From Streptomyces sp. HmicA12 (lineage in GTDB: Bacteria; Actinomycetota; Actinomycetes; Streptomycetales; Streptomycetaceae), in assembly GCF_000373565.1 (NCBI RefSeq), contig NZ_KB891809.1, forward strand, positions 248,001-312,000: a stretch of 64,000 nt of DNA, given 5' to 3'. How positions within the stretch are numbered: the first letter of the stretch is position 1; each line of letters opens with the position of its first letter. The position numbers and the translations under genes were made by a program. Positions 43,124-51,875 of the stretch are shown here, piece by piece. Below the pieces are notes generated by a model, which was given only the letters and a program-made list of their open reading frames with translations, did not search any database and was not told where the DNA came from.

Positions 43124-43313
43124 GGCTGGTCGCGCAGTTCCCCGCGCCCCTGAAAGATCCGCATCTGCCCCATTGCTGCTTCGTCGCTATCCGACGGCCG
43201 GTGGGGGCTGGTCGCGCAGTTCCCCGCGCCCCTGAGGCATGCGCTGCGCGCAGCCTCCCTGAGCGAGCGGAGCTCGCTTCAGGGGCGCGGGGAACTGCGC
43301 GGCCCGCCCCCAC
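43124..43313. repeat. Three copies of a Streptomyces intergenic repeat
   Basis: The core GTCGCGCAGTTCCCCGCGC with CCCTGA occurs directly at about 43128-43153 and 43211-43235 and inverted at about 43279-43303. Copies 2 and 3 face each other and could form a long hairpin around GAGCGAGCGGAGCTCGCT. This is a widespread Streptomyces intergenic element; here it lies between the convergent AT and luciferase-like genes. Confidence 0.8.
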
Positions 43314-43335
43314 CGGGCCCGCGGACGAACACGAA

Positions 43336-43371
43336 GAAGCCCGGCCCCGTCTCGACAGGGGGCCGGGCTTC
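43336..43371. terminator. Terminator of the sugar operon / AT gene
   Basis: A 13-bp perfect stem (GAAGCCCGGCCCC at 43336-43348, complement at 43359-43371) with a 10-base loop, just beyond the stop of the luciferase-like gene. Confidence 0.85.
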
Positions 43372-43379
43372 AACCGGGC

Positions 43380-44480
43380 TCAGGCGGCAGCCACGTTGCG
43401 GCGAACCTTGTTCAGGTGGTCGAGACCGGCGACCAGCCGGTCACGGTCACCCACGAAATCGACCAGGCACGCGATCTCGTCCGCACCCGCGTCCCGCACC
43501 TTCGTGGCCACGTCCGTGCACTCGTCCACCGACCCGATGAGCGACGTCCCGGCGAGATACCGGTTGATGCCGAGTTCGGCGACCCGGCGCCGCCCGTCCT
43601 CGCTCGCCATCAGCGGATTCCCGGTGCGGCCACCGCTCATCGAGCCGCCCGCGTCGACCGCGCGGGTCTCCAGGTCGAGGGCGGTGAGGAGGTACCGCTT
43701 CAGCCAGGGCACCGCCACCTCACGGGCCTCCTCGGTGGTGGGCGCCACGTACGTGTGCATCATGACGGTGACCTTGCCGGTGCCACCGACGCCGTTCGCC
43801 TCGAACTCCTCGCGGTAGGCGCGGATGTTCTCGCGCAGCACCCCGAGGTCCTGGTTCTCCAGGTGGGTCAGGACGTGTGTGCCGAGCCGTCCGGCCTGCC
43901 GGAACGTGGCCTCGCTGCGGGACGCGGTCAGCCAGATCGGCAGGTCGTTCTGGACGGGGCGCGGGAACAGGTCGAGGGTGACCTCGGTGCCGCGCGGGTT
44001 CTCGCCGGTCCAGGTGCCCTCGCGCCAGGCCCGCCGGATGGCCTGGACGTCGTCGGTGACCCGCTGCCTGCGGGTCTCGTAGGCGTCCTTGGCGAGCACG
44101 AAGTCGTTGACGTTCCAGCCGGAGCCGATCGAGATGCCCGCGCGTCCGCCGGACATGCTGTCGACCATCGCGAAGTCCTCGACGACGCGCGCCGGGTGGT
44201 GCAGCGGCGTGACGACGCTGCCGGCCCGGATCTGGATGTTCTCGGTGACGGCGGCGACGGCCGCGGAGCTGACCGCCGGGTTGGGGAAGGCGCCGCCGAA
44301 GCGGTGGAAGTGCCGCTCGGGCGTGGAGACGAAGGCGAAGCCGAGCTCGTCGGCGCGGCGGGAGGCGTCCAGCATCATCCGGTACGTGTCGGCGGCCTCG
44401 TCGCCCACGGCCGCGAAGAAGAAGATCCCGAAGTCGAACGCGCCTGCCGCGTCGCCTGCGTTGTCCGTCATGTCCATCAT
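43380..44480 (-). CDS. Luciferase-like FMN monooxygenase, secondary-metabolite type
   Basis: A 366-residue bacterial-luciferase-fold protein. Landmarks: FDFGIFFFAAVGDE, FVSTPERHFHRFGGAFPNPAV (in two parts, about 50-70), HHPARVVEDFAMVDSMSGGR and GISIGSGWNVNDF. These match the MupA/Atu3640-type subgroup often found in NRPS and PKS clusters, which use reduced flavin for hydroxylation or Baeyer-Villiger steps. It is the last gene of the deoxysugar operon, so it may oxidise a sugar or the aglycone. GAGGA precedes the ATG pair at 44480. Confidence 0.86.
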   Translation of the reverse strand: MMDMTDNAGDAAGAFDFGIFFFAAVGDEAADTYRMMLDASRRADELGFAFVSTPERHFHRFGGAFPNPAVSSAAVAAVTENIQIRAGSVVTPLHHPARVVEDFAMVDSMSGGRAGISIGSGWNVNDFVLAKDAYETRRQRVTDDVQAIRRAWREGTWTGENPRGTEVTLDLFPRPVQNDLPIWLTASRSEATFRQAGRLGTHVLTHLENQDLGVLRENIRAYREEFEANGVGGTGKVTVMMHTYVAPTTEEAREVAVPWLKRYLLTALDLETRAVDAGGSMSGGRTGNPLMASEDGRRRVAELGINRYLAGTSLIGSVDECTDVATKVRDAGADEIACLVDFVGDRDRLVAGLDHLNKVRRNVAAA

Positions 44481-44487
44481 CTGGTCC

Positions 44488-45255
44488 TCATTTCTGGGCT
44501 GCGAGGCCCGCGTGCGCGGCGGGCAGGACGTAGCGGTCGAGGACCGCGCGGTAGTAGTCGGGGCCGAAGCCGAGCAGGTCCGCCTCGGGGACGAGGCGGC
44601 GCAGGCGGCCGGTGTCCACGGTGTGCGCCCCGCGCACCTGGACGTAGGAGCGTTCGGCGGGCAGGCCGAGCCGCGCCTGGAGGTGGTCGACGATGCGCTC
44701 GACGGGGACGGCGGCGCCGGAGGCCACGTTCACCGTCGTGCGCGGTCCGCACCGCGGCAGCAGCAGGTCGACCAGGTGCACGAGGTCGTCGATGCCGATG
44801 AGGTCGCGGGCGGCGCCCCGGTGCAACGTGACATGTCCCGTGGCGAGTTGGGCGATCAGCGTCGGCAGCAACTGGTGCGCGGGCTGGCCGGGGCCGACGA
44901 CATGGCTCAGGCGCAGGATCACGTGGTCCGCGCCGGACGCGGCGAGTTCCTCCTCCAGATCCCGCTTGTGCCGGCCGTACGGGGTCTGCGGCACGACGGC
45001 CTCGTCCTCGCGTCCCGCGCCGCCGGACCCCGCGTACATCCCGGAGGAGGCGGTGGAGAAGAAGACGAGCCGGCGGCCCGCCTCCCGGCAGCGTGCCGCC
45101 GTCTCCCGCAGCAGGTCGGCCTCCCTGCGGAACTGGGCGACCGAGGTGTCGGAGGCGCAGGACACCCCGGCGGCCAGCACCGTCGTACGCGGATGCCGGT
45201 CCCGCTCGATCGACCGCAGGTGGGCGGCGAGGAAGCCGCGCCCGATGATCTCCAT
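44488..45255 (-). CDS. NDP-hexose 4-ketoreductase, short SDR
   Basis: A 255-residue NAD-dependent epimerase/dehydratase-family protein. The N-terminal Rossmann loop is short (IIGRGFLAAHL). The catalytic Tyr-x3-Lys is in QTPYGRHKRDLE and an upstream Ser lies in FFSTASSGMY. OleU/UrdR/LanR-type 4-ketoreductases have this compact form. It acts after the 3-ketoreductase to set the C-4 configuration. A second 4-ketoreductase-like gene is at 19314. Confidence 0.83.
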   Translation of the reverse strand: MEIIGRGFLAAHLRSIERDRHPRTTVLAAGVSCASDTSVAQFRREADLLRETAARCREAGRRLVFFSTASSGMYAGSGGAGREDEAVVPQTPYGRHKRDLEEELAASGADHVILRLSHVVGPGQPAHQLLPTLIAQLATGHVTLHRGAARDLIGIDDLVHLVDLLLPRCGPRTTVNVASGAAVPVERIVDHLQARLGLPAERSYVQVRGAHTVDTGRLRRLVPEADLLGFGPDYYRAVLDRYVLPAAHAGLAAQK

Positions 45256-45258
45256 CGG

Positions 45259-46263
45259 TCAGTACGTCCCTTCGGGCAGGCGGAGGTCGGCGCCGGTGCC
45301 CGCGCGGGCGCGGTCCCGGATGTCGTCGAGCAGCCGGGCCTGGCGCACGATCGCCGGGTCCGGAACCGCCCCGCCCTGACGTACGGCTTCCGCGAACGAC
45401 CGTACGGACAGGGCGAACTGGACCGCGGGGGCGACGGTGCGCTCGGTCGTCGTGCCGTCGCCGTGCTCGATCAGGACCACGGCGGGCCGGTCCTCGGGCG
45501 GGGTGAAGGCGCGGTCCAGGCGGATGCGGCCCCGGCTGCCGACGACCTCGTAGCGGCTGCGGTAGGCGTCGGCCATGCCGAAGGACAGCTGCGCGGTGAC
45601 CCCTTCGGGGGTGGCGAGGAGCGCGGCGCCGCCGGTGTCGACGTCGTGCTCCGCGTCGTGGCGGAGCACCGAGCCGACGACCCGCAGCGCGTCGCCGAGG
45701 TGGAGCTGGGCGGCGCGCAGCGGGTACACGCCGAGGTCGAGCAGGGCGCCGCCGCCGAGGCCCGGCCGGTAGCGGATGTCGTCGGGCGCGAACGGCGGCA
45801 CGCGGAACTCCGCGGTGAACGAGCGCGGTTCACCGATGACGCCGTCCGCGAGCAGTTCGCTCACCAGGGCGTGCTGCGGATGGTGCAGGAACATGAAGTT
45901 CTCGGCGAGGTGCAGCCCGGCCCGCCGTGCCTGCGCGCTGAGCGCGGCCGCCTGTGCGGCGGTGGTGGCCAGCGGCTTCTCGGCGAGGACGTGCTTGCCC
46001 GCGGCGAGCGCGCGGCCGATCCACTCGGCGTGCAGTGCGGTGGGCAGCGGTATGTAGACGGCGTCGATGTCGTCGCGGGCGAGGAGACGCTCGTACCCCT
46101 CGACGGCCTCGATGCCGAAGCGGCCCGCGAACTCCTCGGCCCGCGCCAGGTCCCGGCTCGCCACCGCGACCGGGACCGCCTCGGCGACCTGCCGCATCGC
46201 GGGCAGCATCCGCCGCCCGGCGATGGCGGCGCAGCCGAGGATCCCGAACCGGACCGGCGTCAT
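45259..46263 (-). CDS. NDP-hexose 3-ketoreductase, Gfo/Idh/MocA family
   Basis: A 334-residue oxidoreductase with an N-terminal Rossmann fold (FGILGCAAIAGRRMLPAM), the catalytic EKPLATTAAQ (Lys in the EKP motif, about 94) and YRPGLGGGALLDLGVYPLRA. UrdT, TylC1 and KijD10 share this layout and reduce the 3-keto group after 2,3-dehydration. The ATG overlaps the 2,3-dehydratase stop (ATGA), the usual coupling of this enzyme pair, which act in sequence because the intermediate is unstable. Confidence 0.93.
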   Translation of the reverse strand: MTPVRFGILGCAAIAGRRMLPAMRQVAEAVPVAVASRDLARAEEFAGRFGIEAVEGYERLLARDDIDAVYIPLPTALHAEWIGRALAAGKHVLAEKPLATTAAQAAALSAQARRAGLHLAENFMFLHHPQHALVSELLADGVIGEPRSFTAEFRVPPFAPDDIRYRPGLGGGALLDLGVYPLRAAQLHLGDALRVVGSVLRHDAEHDVDTGGAALLATPEGVTAQLSFGMADAYRSRYEVVGSRGRIRLDRAFTPPEDRPAVVLIEHGDGTTTERTVAPAVQFALSVRSFAEAVRQGGAVPDPAIVRQARLLDDIRDRARAGTGADLRLPEGTY

Positions 46264-47630
46264 GACAGGCTCCGCAGGCAGGCGATGAGCGTCCGGGCCT
46301 CCACGTCGAGGAAGTTGCCGTAGCCGAGGAGTTCGTGGAGCTGGTGCGCGGCGACCCACTGGAAGCCGTCGGGGACGTCGACGGGGTGGTCGTCGGCGGC
46401 GATCAGGGCGTACCGGTTCTCCGCGTGGTGGAAGCGGCCGCCCTCCTCGGAGTGCACGACGTCGTACAGGACCCGGGCGCGGTCCCCCGCGAGGGCCTGC
46501 TGCACCTCGCGCAGGTACGGCGGCGGCACCACGTAGTTGACGGGATCGCACTGCACGGTGGGGGCCAGTTCGGCGACGCTGTGCGCGCCCGCCTCGACGC
46601 GGGCCCGGGCGAGGACGTGCCGGACGCCCGCGATCTCCTTGACCAGGAAGGCGGCGAGACCGCGGCGGGCGGGGGCGAGCAGGGGCTGCGTCCAGGACGC
46701 CACCTCGCGGCCCGTGGCCCGTACGTCGACGGCGACGACACGGAAGTAGCGGCCGTCGTCGTGGGCGATCTCGGTGTCGGTGCGGTGCCAGCCGCCCTCG
46801 TACGCCGCCGTCAACGGGACGAGGCGGCGCACCAGTTCGCGTCGGGCGCGGGTCTCGGTGAGGGCGCTGAGCACCTCGGCCGTGGAGTGCAGGGCGAAGG
46901 CGCCGCGGGCCGGTTCGGTGGGGACGACCGACAGGACGGTGCGGGAGTCCATGTTGATCAGGTTGTCCTCGGCGAGCAGCCGGTGCAGCTGGCCGAGGGT
47001 GAGCCAGACGAAGTCCTCGTGCGGCTCGATGTCGTCGTGGGTCTCGACGACCATGTTGCGGTTGCGCTTGGCCAGGAACCACGATCCCTGCTCGGACTGG
47101 AGGCCGTCGGCGAGGACCCGGGTGGTGCGGCCGGGGCCGAAGTGCTCCAGGTAGCGGATCGCCGAACCCTTGTGCACGCCCGTGTAGTTGGAGCGGGTGG
47201 CCTGCACGGTGGGCGACAGCTGGAGCGAGTTGATGTTGCCCGGCTCCATCTTGGCCTGCATCAGGAAGTGCAGGACGCCGTCGAACTCCCGGGCCAGCAG
47301 GCCGAGCAGGCCGATCTCCGGCTGGTTGATGACGGGCTGGACCCAGCTGCCGCCGTGCTCCGCGTCGGTGCGGACCGCGAGGCCCTCGACGGAGAAGAAG
47401 CGGCCGCTGTCGTGCACGAGGTTCCCGGTGTCCCGCGCGAACCCCCAGCCGGCGAGCTCGGCGAACGGGATCTCCGTCACCGAGAAGCGGTGCGCCGCGG
47501 AGCGCCCCGCGAACCAGGCGCGGACGTCGTCCACGGAGCCCGCCACCCCTTCGGTGGCCGCGGCGGACACCGCGAACCGCTGTGCGGTGTCCGCGGTCCT
47601 GGCGAGCCGGGCGGTGGGGACGTCGAGCAT
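46260..47630 (-). CDS. NDP-4-keto-6-deoxyhexose 2,3-dehydratase
   Basis: A 456-residue protein built of two tandem homologous halves (about 40-240 and 250-450), as in UrdS, TylX3, OleV and EvaA. Repeat-half signatures are SWVQPVINQPEIGLLGLL and SWTQPLLAPARRGLAAFL, SLQLSPTVQATRSNY and VAELAPTVQCDPVNY. It removes the C-2 hydroxyl, giving a 2,6-dideoxy-3,4-diketo sugar that the 3-ketoreductase then reduces. Length and repeats are normal. It is the committed enzyme for 2-deoxygenation in the cluster. Confidence 0.95.
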   Translation of the reverse strand: MLDVPTARLARTADTAQRFAVSAAATEGVAGSVDDVRAWFAGRSAAHRFSVTEIPFAELAGWGFARDTGNLVHDSGRFFSVEGLAVRTDAEHGGSWVQPVINQPEIGLLGLLAREFDGVLHFLMQAKMEPGNINSLQLSPTVQATRSNYTGVHKGSAIRYLEHFGPGRTTRVLADGLQSEQGSWFLAKRNRNMVVETHDDIEPHEDFVWLTLGQLHRLLAEDNLINMDSRTVLSVVPTEPARGAFALHSTAEVLSALTETRARRELVRRLVPLTAAYEGGWHRTDTEIAHDDGRYFRVVAVDVRATGREVASWTQPLLAPARRGLAAFLVKEIAGVRHVLARARVEAGAHSVAELAPTVQCDPVNYVVPPPYLREVQQALAGDRARVLYDVVHSEEGGRFHHAENRYALIAADDHPVDVPDGFQWVAAHQLHELLGYGNFLDVEARTLIACLRSLS

Positions 47631-47718
47631 GTTCTCCTCCTGAATCTGGTGCCGGAAGGTGCGGGGAGGTGCGGGGAAGGTGCCGGAGAGCGCGGGACGC
47701 GGGGCGGCGCCGGCCTGC

Positions 47719-48858
47719 TCAGCCGACGAGTTGTTCGAGCAGCGGGACGACCGCGGCGGGTGTCGCCTGCGCGGCGATCCGTTCGGCCAGGGCGGTGGCG
47801 CTCTTGGCCCACACCGGCTCGTCGAGCAGGTCCCGGACGGCCCGGACCACGTCGTCCGTGCCGGATTCGCCGGGCAGCAGCCGCTGTCCCGCGTCCTGGG
47901 CGACGAGCCACTCCGCGTTGGCGAACTGGTCGGCGGTCTGCGGCAGCACGAGCTGCGGCACCCCGTGGACGGCGGTGGTCAGGGTCGAGCCCATGCCGGC
48001 GTGGCTGATCACCACGTCGCAGGCGGGGGCGACGAGTTCGAGCGGCAGCCAGCCGGCCGCGCGCACCCCTGGCGGCAGCGGGTCCCAGCGCCGGGCCACC
48101 GCCTCGTCGACGGCGACCACGACCTCCAGGCCCTCGCCGGTGAGCGCGTCCATGAGGCCCGCCAGACGCCCGGGGAAGTCGAGGCGGCCGATGGTGGGCA
48201 GCATGCTGCCGAGGGTGAGGCAGACCCGGGGGCGGGTGCGCGGGCCGAGCGCCCAGTCGGGCTGAACGGCGCGGCCGGTGTAGGGGACGTAGCGCAGGGC
48301 GGTGGCGTCCTGCGCGGGGTCGGGGCGCAGGGTGAGCGTGCGCGTGGGCCGGGGCAGTTCGCCGCCGAGACCCAACTCGGCGAGTTCCGGTGCGAGTTCG
48401 GTTCGGGCGCCGATGCGGTACTCGGGCATCGGGGACAGCCAGTCGACGCGTACGGAGGGCAGCCCGCGGGCGGCCGCGGCCAGCTGTCCCGCGTACTCGG
48501 TCGCCTCGCTGACCACCAGGTCGGGGCGCCAGTCGTCGATCAGCGCGAGCGTGCCGGGCAGGGTGGCGGCGGCGAGCCGTCCCCAGCCGTGGCCGCTGTG
48601 CACCAGGCGCTCGGTGCGGGTCGCGGTGTCCGGCGGCGGCGGGATCCTCGCGCCCGTCCGGTCGTGGAACATGAAGCGGCCGAAGGGGAGTTCACCGGCG
48701 GTGGGGGCCACCGGCAGGCCGGCCGCGGTGACGGTGGGCGCGAAGTCGGCGGGTGCCGCGATCCGCACCTCGTGCCCGGCGGCGCGCAGCGCCCAGGCGA
48801 GCGGCACCAGCGGGAAGAAGTGGCCGCACAGCGGCCCGGTCCCGATCAGGACGCGCAT
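47719..48858 (-). CDS. Glycosyltransferase, GT1 family (fourth, divergent)
   Basis: A 379-residue GT-B enzyme beginning MRVLIGTGPLCGHFFPLVPL. It is shorter than, and clearly different from, the three close paralogues at 13681, 20257 and 37649. Donor-site segment: CDVVISHAGMGSTLTTAVHG with PQLVLPQTADQFANAEWL. It sits inside the sugar operon between the 2,3-dehydratase and RmlB. It may attach the first sugar to the aglycone, while the paralogous three extend chains or act at other sites; this is inference. The start overlaps the preceding RmlB stop (TGATG). Confidence 0.9.
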   Translation of the reverse strand: MRVLIGTGPLCGHFFPLVPLAWALRAAGHEVRIAAPADFAPTVTAAGLPVAPTAGELPFGRFMFHDRTGARIPPPPDTATRTERLVHSGHGWGRLAAATLPGTLALIDDWRPDLVVSEATEYAGQLAAAARGLPSVRVDWLSPMPEYRIGARTELAPELAELGLGGELPRPTRTLTLRPDPAQDATALRYVPYTGRAVQPDWALGPRTRPRVCLTLGSMLPTIGRLDFPGRLAGLMDALTGEGLEVVVAVDEAVARRWDPLPPGVRAAGWLPLELVAPACDVVISHAGMGSTLTTAVHGVPQLVLPQTADQFANAEWLVAQDAGQRLLPGESGTDDVVRAVRDLLDEPVWAKSATALAERIAAQATPAAVVPLLEQLVG

Positions 48859-49829
48859 CACGCACCGTCCTTGAGCGGCTTCCACCACTGCGGGTTGTCC
48901 CGGTACCACTGCACGGTCGCGGCGAGCCCGGTCGCGAAGTCGGTCCGCGGCTCGTAGCCGAGCTCGGCGCGGATCTTGCTGTCGTCGAGCGCGTACCGCA
49001 GGTCGTGTCCCTTGCGGTCGGCGACCTTGCGGATCATCGAGCGGTCGGCGCCCAGCAGGTCGAGGAGCCGGTCGGTGATCTCGGTGTTGCTGCGTCCGTC
49101 GCCGCCGCCGACGTTGTAGATCTCGCCGCCGCGGCCCTTGGTGAGGGCCAGGTGCAGGGCGTGGCAGTGGTCGTCGACGTGCAGCCACTCGCGGATGTTG
49201 GCGCCGTCGCCGTACAGCGGCACCGGCACACCGGTGAGCAGGTTCGTGGTGAACAGCGGGATCAGCTTCTCGACGTGCTGGTAGGGCCCGTAGTTGTTGG
49301 AGCAGCGGGTGACGGACACGTCCAGGCCGTGGGTGCGGGCGTAGGAGCGGGCGATCAGGTCGCTGGCCGCCTTGGACGCGGCGTAGGGCGAGTTGGGCAG
49401 CAGCGGCCACTCCTCGGTCCACGCGCCCTCGCTGATCGACCCGTACACCTCGTCGGTGGAGACGTGCAGGACGCGGGCGACGCCCGAGCGGTGGGCGGCC
49501 TCCAGGACGGCCTGGGTGCCGCCGACGTTGGTGCGCACGAACTCGGCGGCGCCCTCCAGGGAGCGGTCGACGTGCGACTCGGCGGCGAAGTGCACCACCG
49601 CGTCGTGGCCGGGCAGCAGGTCGAGCAGGAGCGGCAGGTCGCAGATGTCGCCCTGGACGAAGTCGAGCCGGTCGTGGGCGGCGGGCAGGTTGTCGCGGTT
49701 TCCCGCGTACGTGAGCTTGTCGAGGACGGTGACGTGCGCGTCCTCGGCGCCCGCGTACCCGCCGGCCAGGAGCGTGCGGACGTAGTGCGATCCGATGAAG
49801 CCGGCCCCGCCGGTGACGAGGATTCTCAT
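48858..49829 (-). CDS. rmlB: dTDP-glucose 4,6-dehydratase
   Basis: A 323-residue extended SDR. NAD-binding is VTGGAGFIGSHYV (5-17), the catalytic Tyr-x3-Lys is in NSPYAASKAASD, with upstream Thr-Asp-Glu in HVSTDEVYG. HFAAESHVDRS and RCSNNYGPYQ are diagnostic for RmlB. It converts dTDP-glucose to dTDP-4-keto-6-deoxyglucose, the common precursor of all the deoxysugars here. It is the second gene of the sugar operon. Confidence 0.97.
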   Translation of the reverse strand: MRILVTGGAGFIGSHYVRTLLAGGYAGAEDAHVTVLDKLTYAGNRDNLPAAHDRLDFVQGDICDLPLLLDLLPGHDAVVHFAAESHVDRSLEGAAEFVRTNVGGTQAVLEAAHRSGVARVLHVSTDEVYGSISEGAWTEEWPLLPNSPYAASKAASDLIARSYARTHGLDVSVTRCSNNYGPYQHVEKLIPLFTTNLLTGVPVPLYGDGANIREWLHVDDHCHALHLALTKGRGGEIYNVGGGDGRSNTEITDRLLDLLGADRSMIRKVADRKGHDLRYALDDSKIRAELGYEPRTDFATGLAATVQWYRDNPQWWKPLKDGA

Positions 49830-49878
49830 GCCGTCCTGCCTTCGTGAGTGCGGACCGGAAGTGCGCGTGACGCCGGCA

Positions 49879-50955
49879 TCAGGCCGCCACCTCCACGCTG
49901 GTGTGGTCGCCGATGACCAGCCGGTGCCGGATGCTGTCCACGCCGTCGAAACCGGCGCTGGTGACGTTCGCCGCGCGGCCGATGAGCGAGCCGTGGATGC
50001 CGTGCACCCCGCGCACCGACACCCCGTCGAGAGCGATCGAGTACTCCAGGCCCGCCCCGGCCAGCAGGCAGTCCCGGCCGACGGAGGTGTGCGGCCCGAT
50101 CCGGGAGTCGCTCACCACACTGCCCGCCCCGACGATCAGCGGTCCGGTCAGCTGCGAGCGCACGACCTGGGCGCCGGGTTCGATGACGACGGGGCCCACC
50201 AGGACGGAGGCGTCGTCGACCTCGCCCTGCACTCGCGGGGTCAGCCCGTCGAGGTACTCGCGGTTGCACTCGAGTACGTCCTCGAAGCGGCCGGTGTCCT
50301 TCCAGTAGCCGTGGTAGCGCTCGGCGTCCACGGTGTGCCCCTGTTCCAGGAGCCACTGGAGCGCGTCGGTGATCTCCAGCTCGCCGCGGGCGCTCGGCTC
50401 GATGGCGGCCACGGCCTCGTGCACGGCCGGCGTGAAGAAGTACACGCCGATGAGCGCGAGGTCGCTGCGCGGTTCCTTGGGCTTCTCGACCAGGCGGGAG
50501 ACCCGCCCGTCGGCGTCCAGCTCCACCACGCCGAACGCGCTGGGGTCGGGCACCTTGACGGTGACGACCTGGGCGGCGGGGCGGCGGGTACGGAACCGGT
50601 CGGCCTGATCGCGCAGGCCGCCGAGCAGCATGTTGTCGCCGAGGTACATGAGGAAGTCGTCGTCGCCGAGGAAGCCGGCGGCCACGGTCACGGTGTGGGC
50701 GAGGCCGAGCGGCCGTTCCTGCGGGATGTAGGTGATCCGCAGGCCGAGCGCGCTGCCGTCGCCGACGATGGCGCGGATCTCGTCGCTGCGGTCGCCGACG
50801 ATGATGCCGACCTCCGTGACGCCGGCGTCCTTGATGTTGTCGAGGCAGTGCAGCAGCACCGGCCGGTTGGCGATCGGTATGAGCTGTTTGGGCATCGAAT
50901 AGCTGAAGGGGCGCAGGCGCGTGCCCGTCCCTCCGGCCAGCACCAGGGCCTTCAT
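49879..50955 (-). CDS. rmlA: Glucose-1-phosphate thymidylyltransferase
   Basis: A 358-residue nucleotidyltransferase of the long RmlA class. The N-terminal Rossmann-like domain starts MKALVLAGGTGTRLRPFSYS with PKQLIPIANRP and LMYLGDNML; a C-terminal left-handed beta-helix (about 240-350) follows. The long form is common in antibiotic sugar clusters (StrD-like). It makes dTDP-glucose. It is the first gene of the sugar operon, with a triplet of SARP-type heptamers 50-80 bp upstream. Confidence 0.95.
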   Translation of the reverse strand: MKALVLAGGTGTRLRPFSYSMPKQLIPIANRPVLLHCLDNIKDAGVTEVGIIVGDRSDEIRAIVGDGSALGLRITYIPQERPLGLAHTVTVAAGFLGDDDFLMYLGDNMLLGGLRDQADRFRTRRPAAQVVTVKVPDPSAFGVVELDADGRVSRLVEKPKEPRSDLALIGVYFFTPAVHEAVAAIEPSARGELEITDALQWLLEQGHTVDAERYHGYWKDTGRFEDVLECNREYLDGLTPRVQGEVDDASVLVGPVVIEPGAQVVRSQLTGPLIVGAGSVVSDSRIGPHTSVGRDCLLAGAGLEYSIALDGVSVRGVHGIHGSLIGRAANVTSAGFDGVDSIRHRLVIGDHTSVEVAA

Positions 50956-51004
50956 GGTCCCTCCTCGGTCCGCGAACGGTTCGGGCCTTGACCCTGGGCC
51001 CCGG

Positions 51005-51033
51005 TGGTGGAACCTGCCTCGATCCGCGCCTGA
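51005..51033 (-). promoter_or_regulatory. SARP-type heptamer triplet upstream of the sugar operon
   Basis: On the minus strand TCAGGCG (51033-51027), TCGAGGC (51022-51016) and TCCACCA (51011-51005), at exact 11-bp spacing, 50 bp before the rmlA ATG. Confidence 0.62.
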
Positions 51034-51065
51034 CGAGGACCCGGGCCCGACGAACCGGGCGGGCG

Positions 51066-51875
51066 TCAGTCGCTCAGCACCAGGGGGACACCCGCGCCGG
51101 GCCGCTCCAGGGCCGGGTCGGCGTCGAGGATGGCCTGCTGGACCTGTTGCAGGCGGCGCGACGGCTCCAGGCCGAACTCGTCGATGAGGGTGTCGCGCAG
51201 CTTGCGGTACACGTCGAGGGCCTGCCACTGCCGCCCGGTGCGGTACAGGGCGACCATGAAGTGCGCGTGCAGGTTCTCGTGCCAGGGGTGCTGGGTGGCG
51301 AGGACCGACAGTTCGCCGAGGACCGAGTAGTGCCGGCCGAGCAGCAGGTCCGCCTCGATGCGGGACTCCAGGACGACGAGCCGGCTCTCTTCGAGGCGGG
51401 TCTGCTCGACGGCGAGCCGCGGCCCCGCGGCGACGTCGGCGAGTGCGGGGCCGCGCCACACGTCGAGCGCCTCGCTCAGCAGGGCGGCGGCCTTCTCCGG
51501 GGCGCCGCCGTCCAGCGCCTGCCGGCCGCGCGCGGCGAGCCTCTCGTAGGCGTGCACGTCGACGTCCTCGGGCCGGGCGTCGATCAGATAGCCGTTGTAG
51601 CGGCTGCGCAGCACGTCCTTGGCGGTGCGGCCGCGGTCCCCGTCGAGGGCGCCCTCCAGCTGCCTGCGCAGCTGCAGGATGTAGGTCTGCAGGGTGGTGG
51701 AGGCGCTGCGCGGCGGGGCCTCGCCCCACAGCTCCTCCATCAGTACGGGCACGGACACCACTTGTCCTACGTTCAGCGCCATCATGGCGAACACCTGGCG
51801 CGGCTTGCTCGCGGTGGGCACGACGCAGACGTCGCGCACCCGCCCGTCCAGCGGTCCCAGAACCTTGATCTCCAC
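51066..51875 (-). CDS. SARP-family transcriptional activator
   Basis: A 269-residue pathway regulator of the DnrI/ActII-ORF4/RedD type. An N-terminal OmpR-like winged helix (about 20-95) has KPRQVFAMMALNVGQVVSVP and TTLQTYILQLRRQLE. A C-terminal BTAD domain (about 100-255) has YLIDARPEDVDVHAYERL and ALYRTGRQWQALDVYRKLR. The GTG at 51875 was chosen because the SARP core (VEIKVLGPL) begins there with GGGGAGA upstream; the longer frame is not SARP-like. It probably activates the cluster through the 11-bp-spaced heptamers found at several promoters. Confidence 0.93.
   Translation of the reverse strand: MEIKVLGPLDGRVRDVCVVPTASKPRQVFAMMALNVGQVVSVPVLMEELWGEAPPRSASTTLQTYILQLRRQLEGALDGDRGRTAKDVLRSRYNGYLIDARPEDVDVHAYERLAARGRQALDGGAPEKAAALLSEALDVWRGPALADVAAGPRLAVEQTRLEESRLVVLESRIEADLLLGRHYSVLGELSVLATQHPWHENLHAHFMVALYRTGRQWQALDVYRKLRDTLIDEFGLEPSRRLQQVQQAILDADPALERPGAGVPLVLSD

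Noticed and set aside
43124..43313. Insertion-sequence ends
   Set aside because: No transposase or flanking target duplication; the unit matches a common Streptomyces intergenic repeat.
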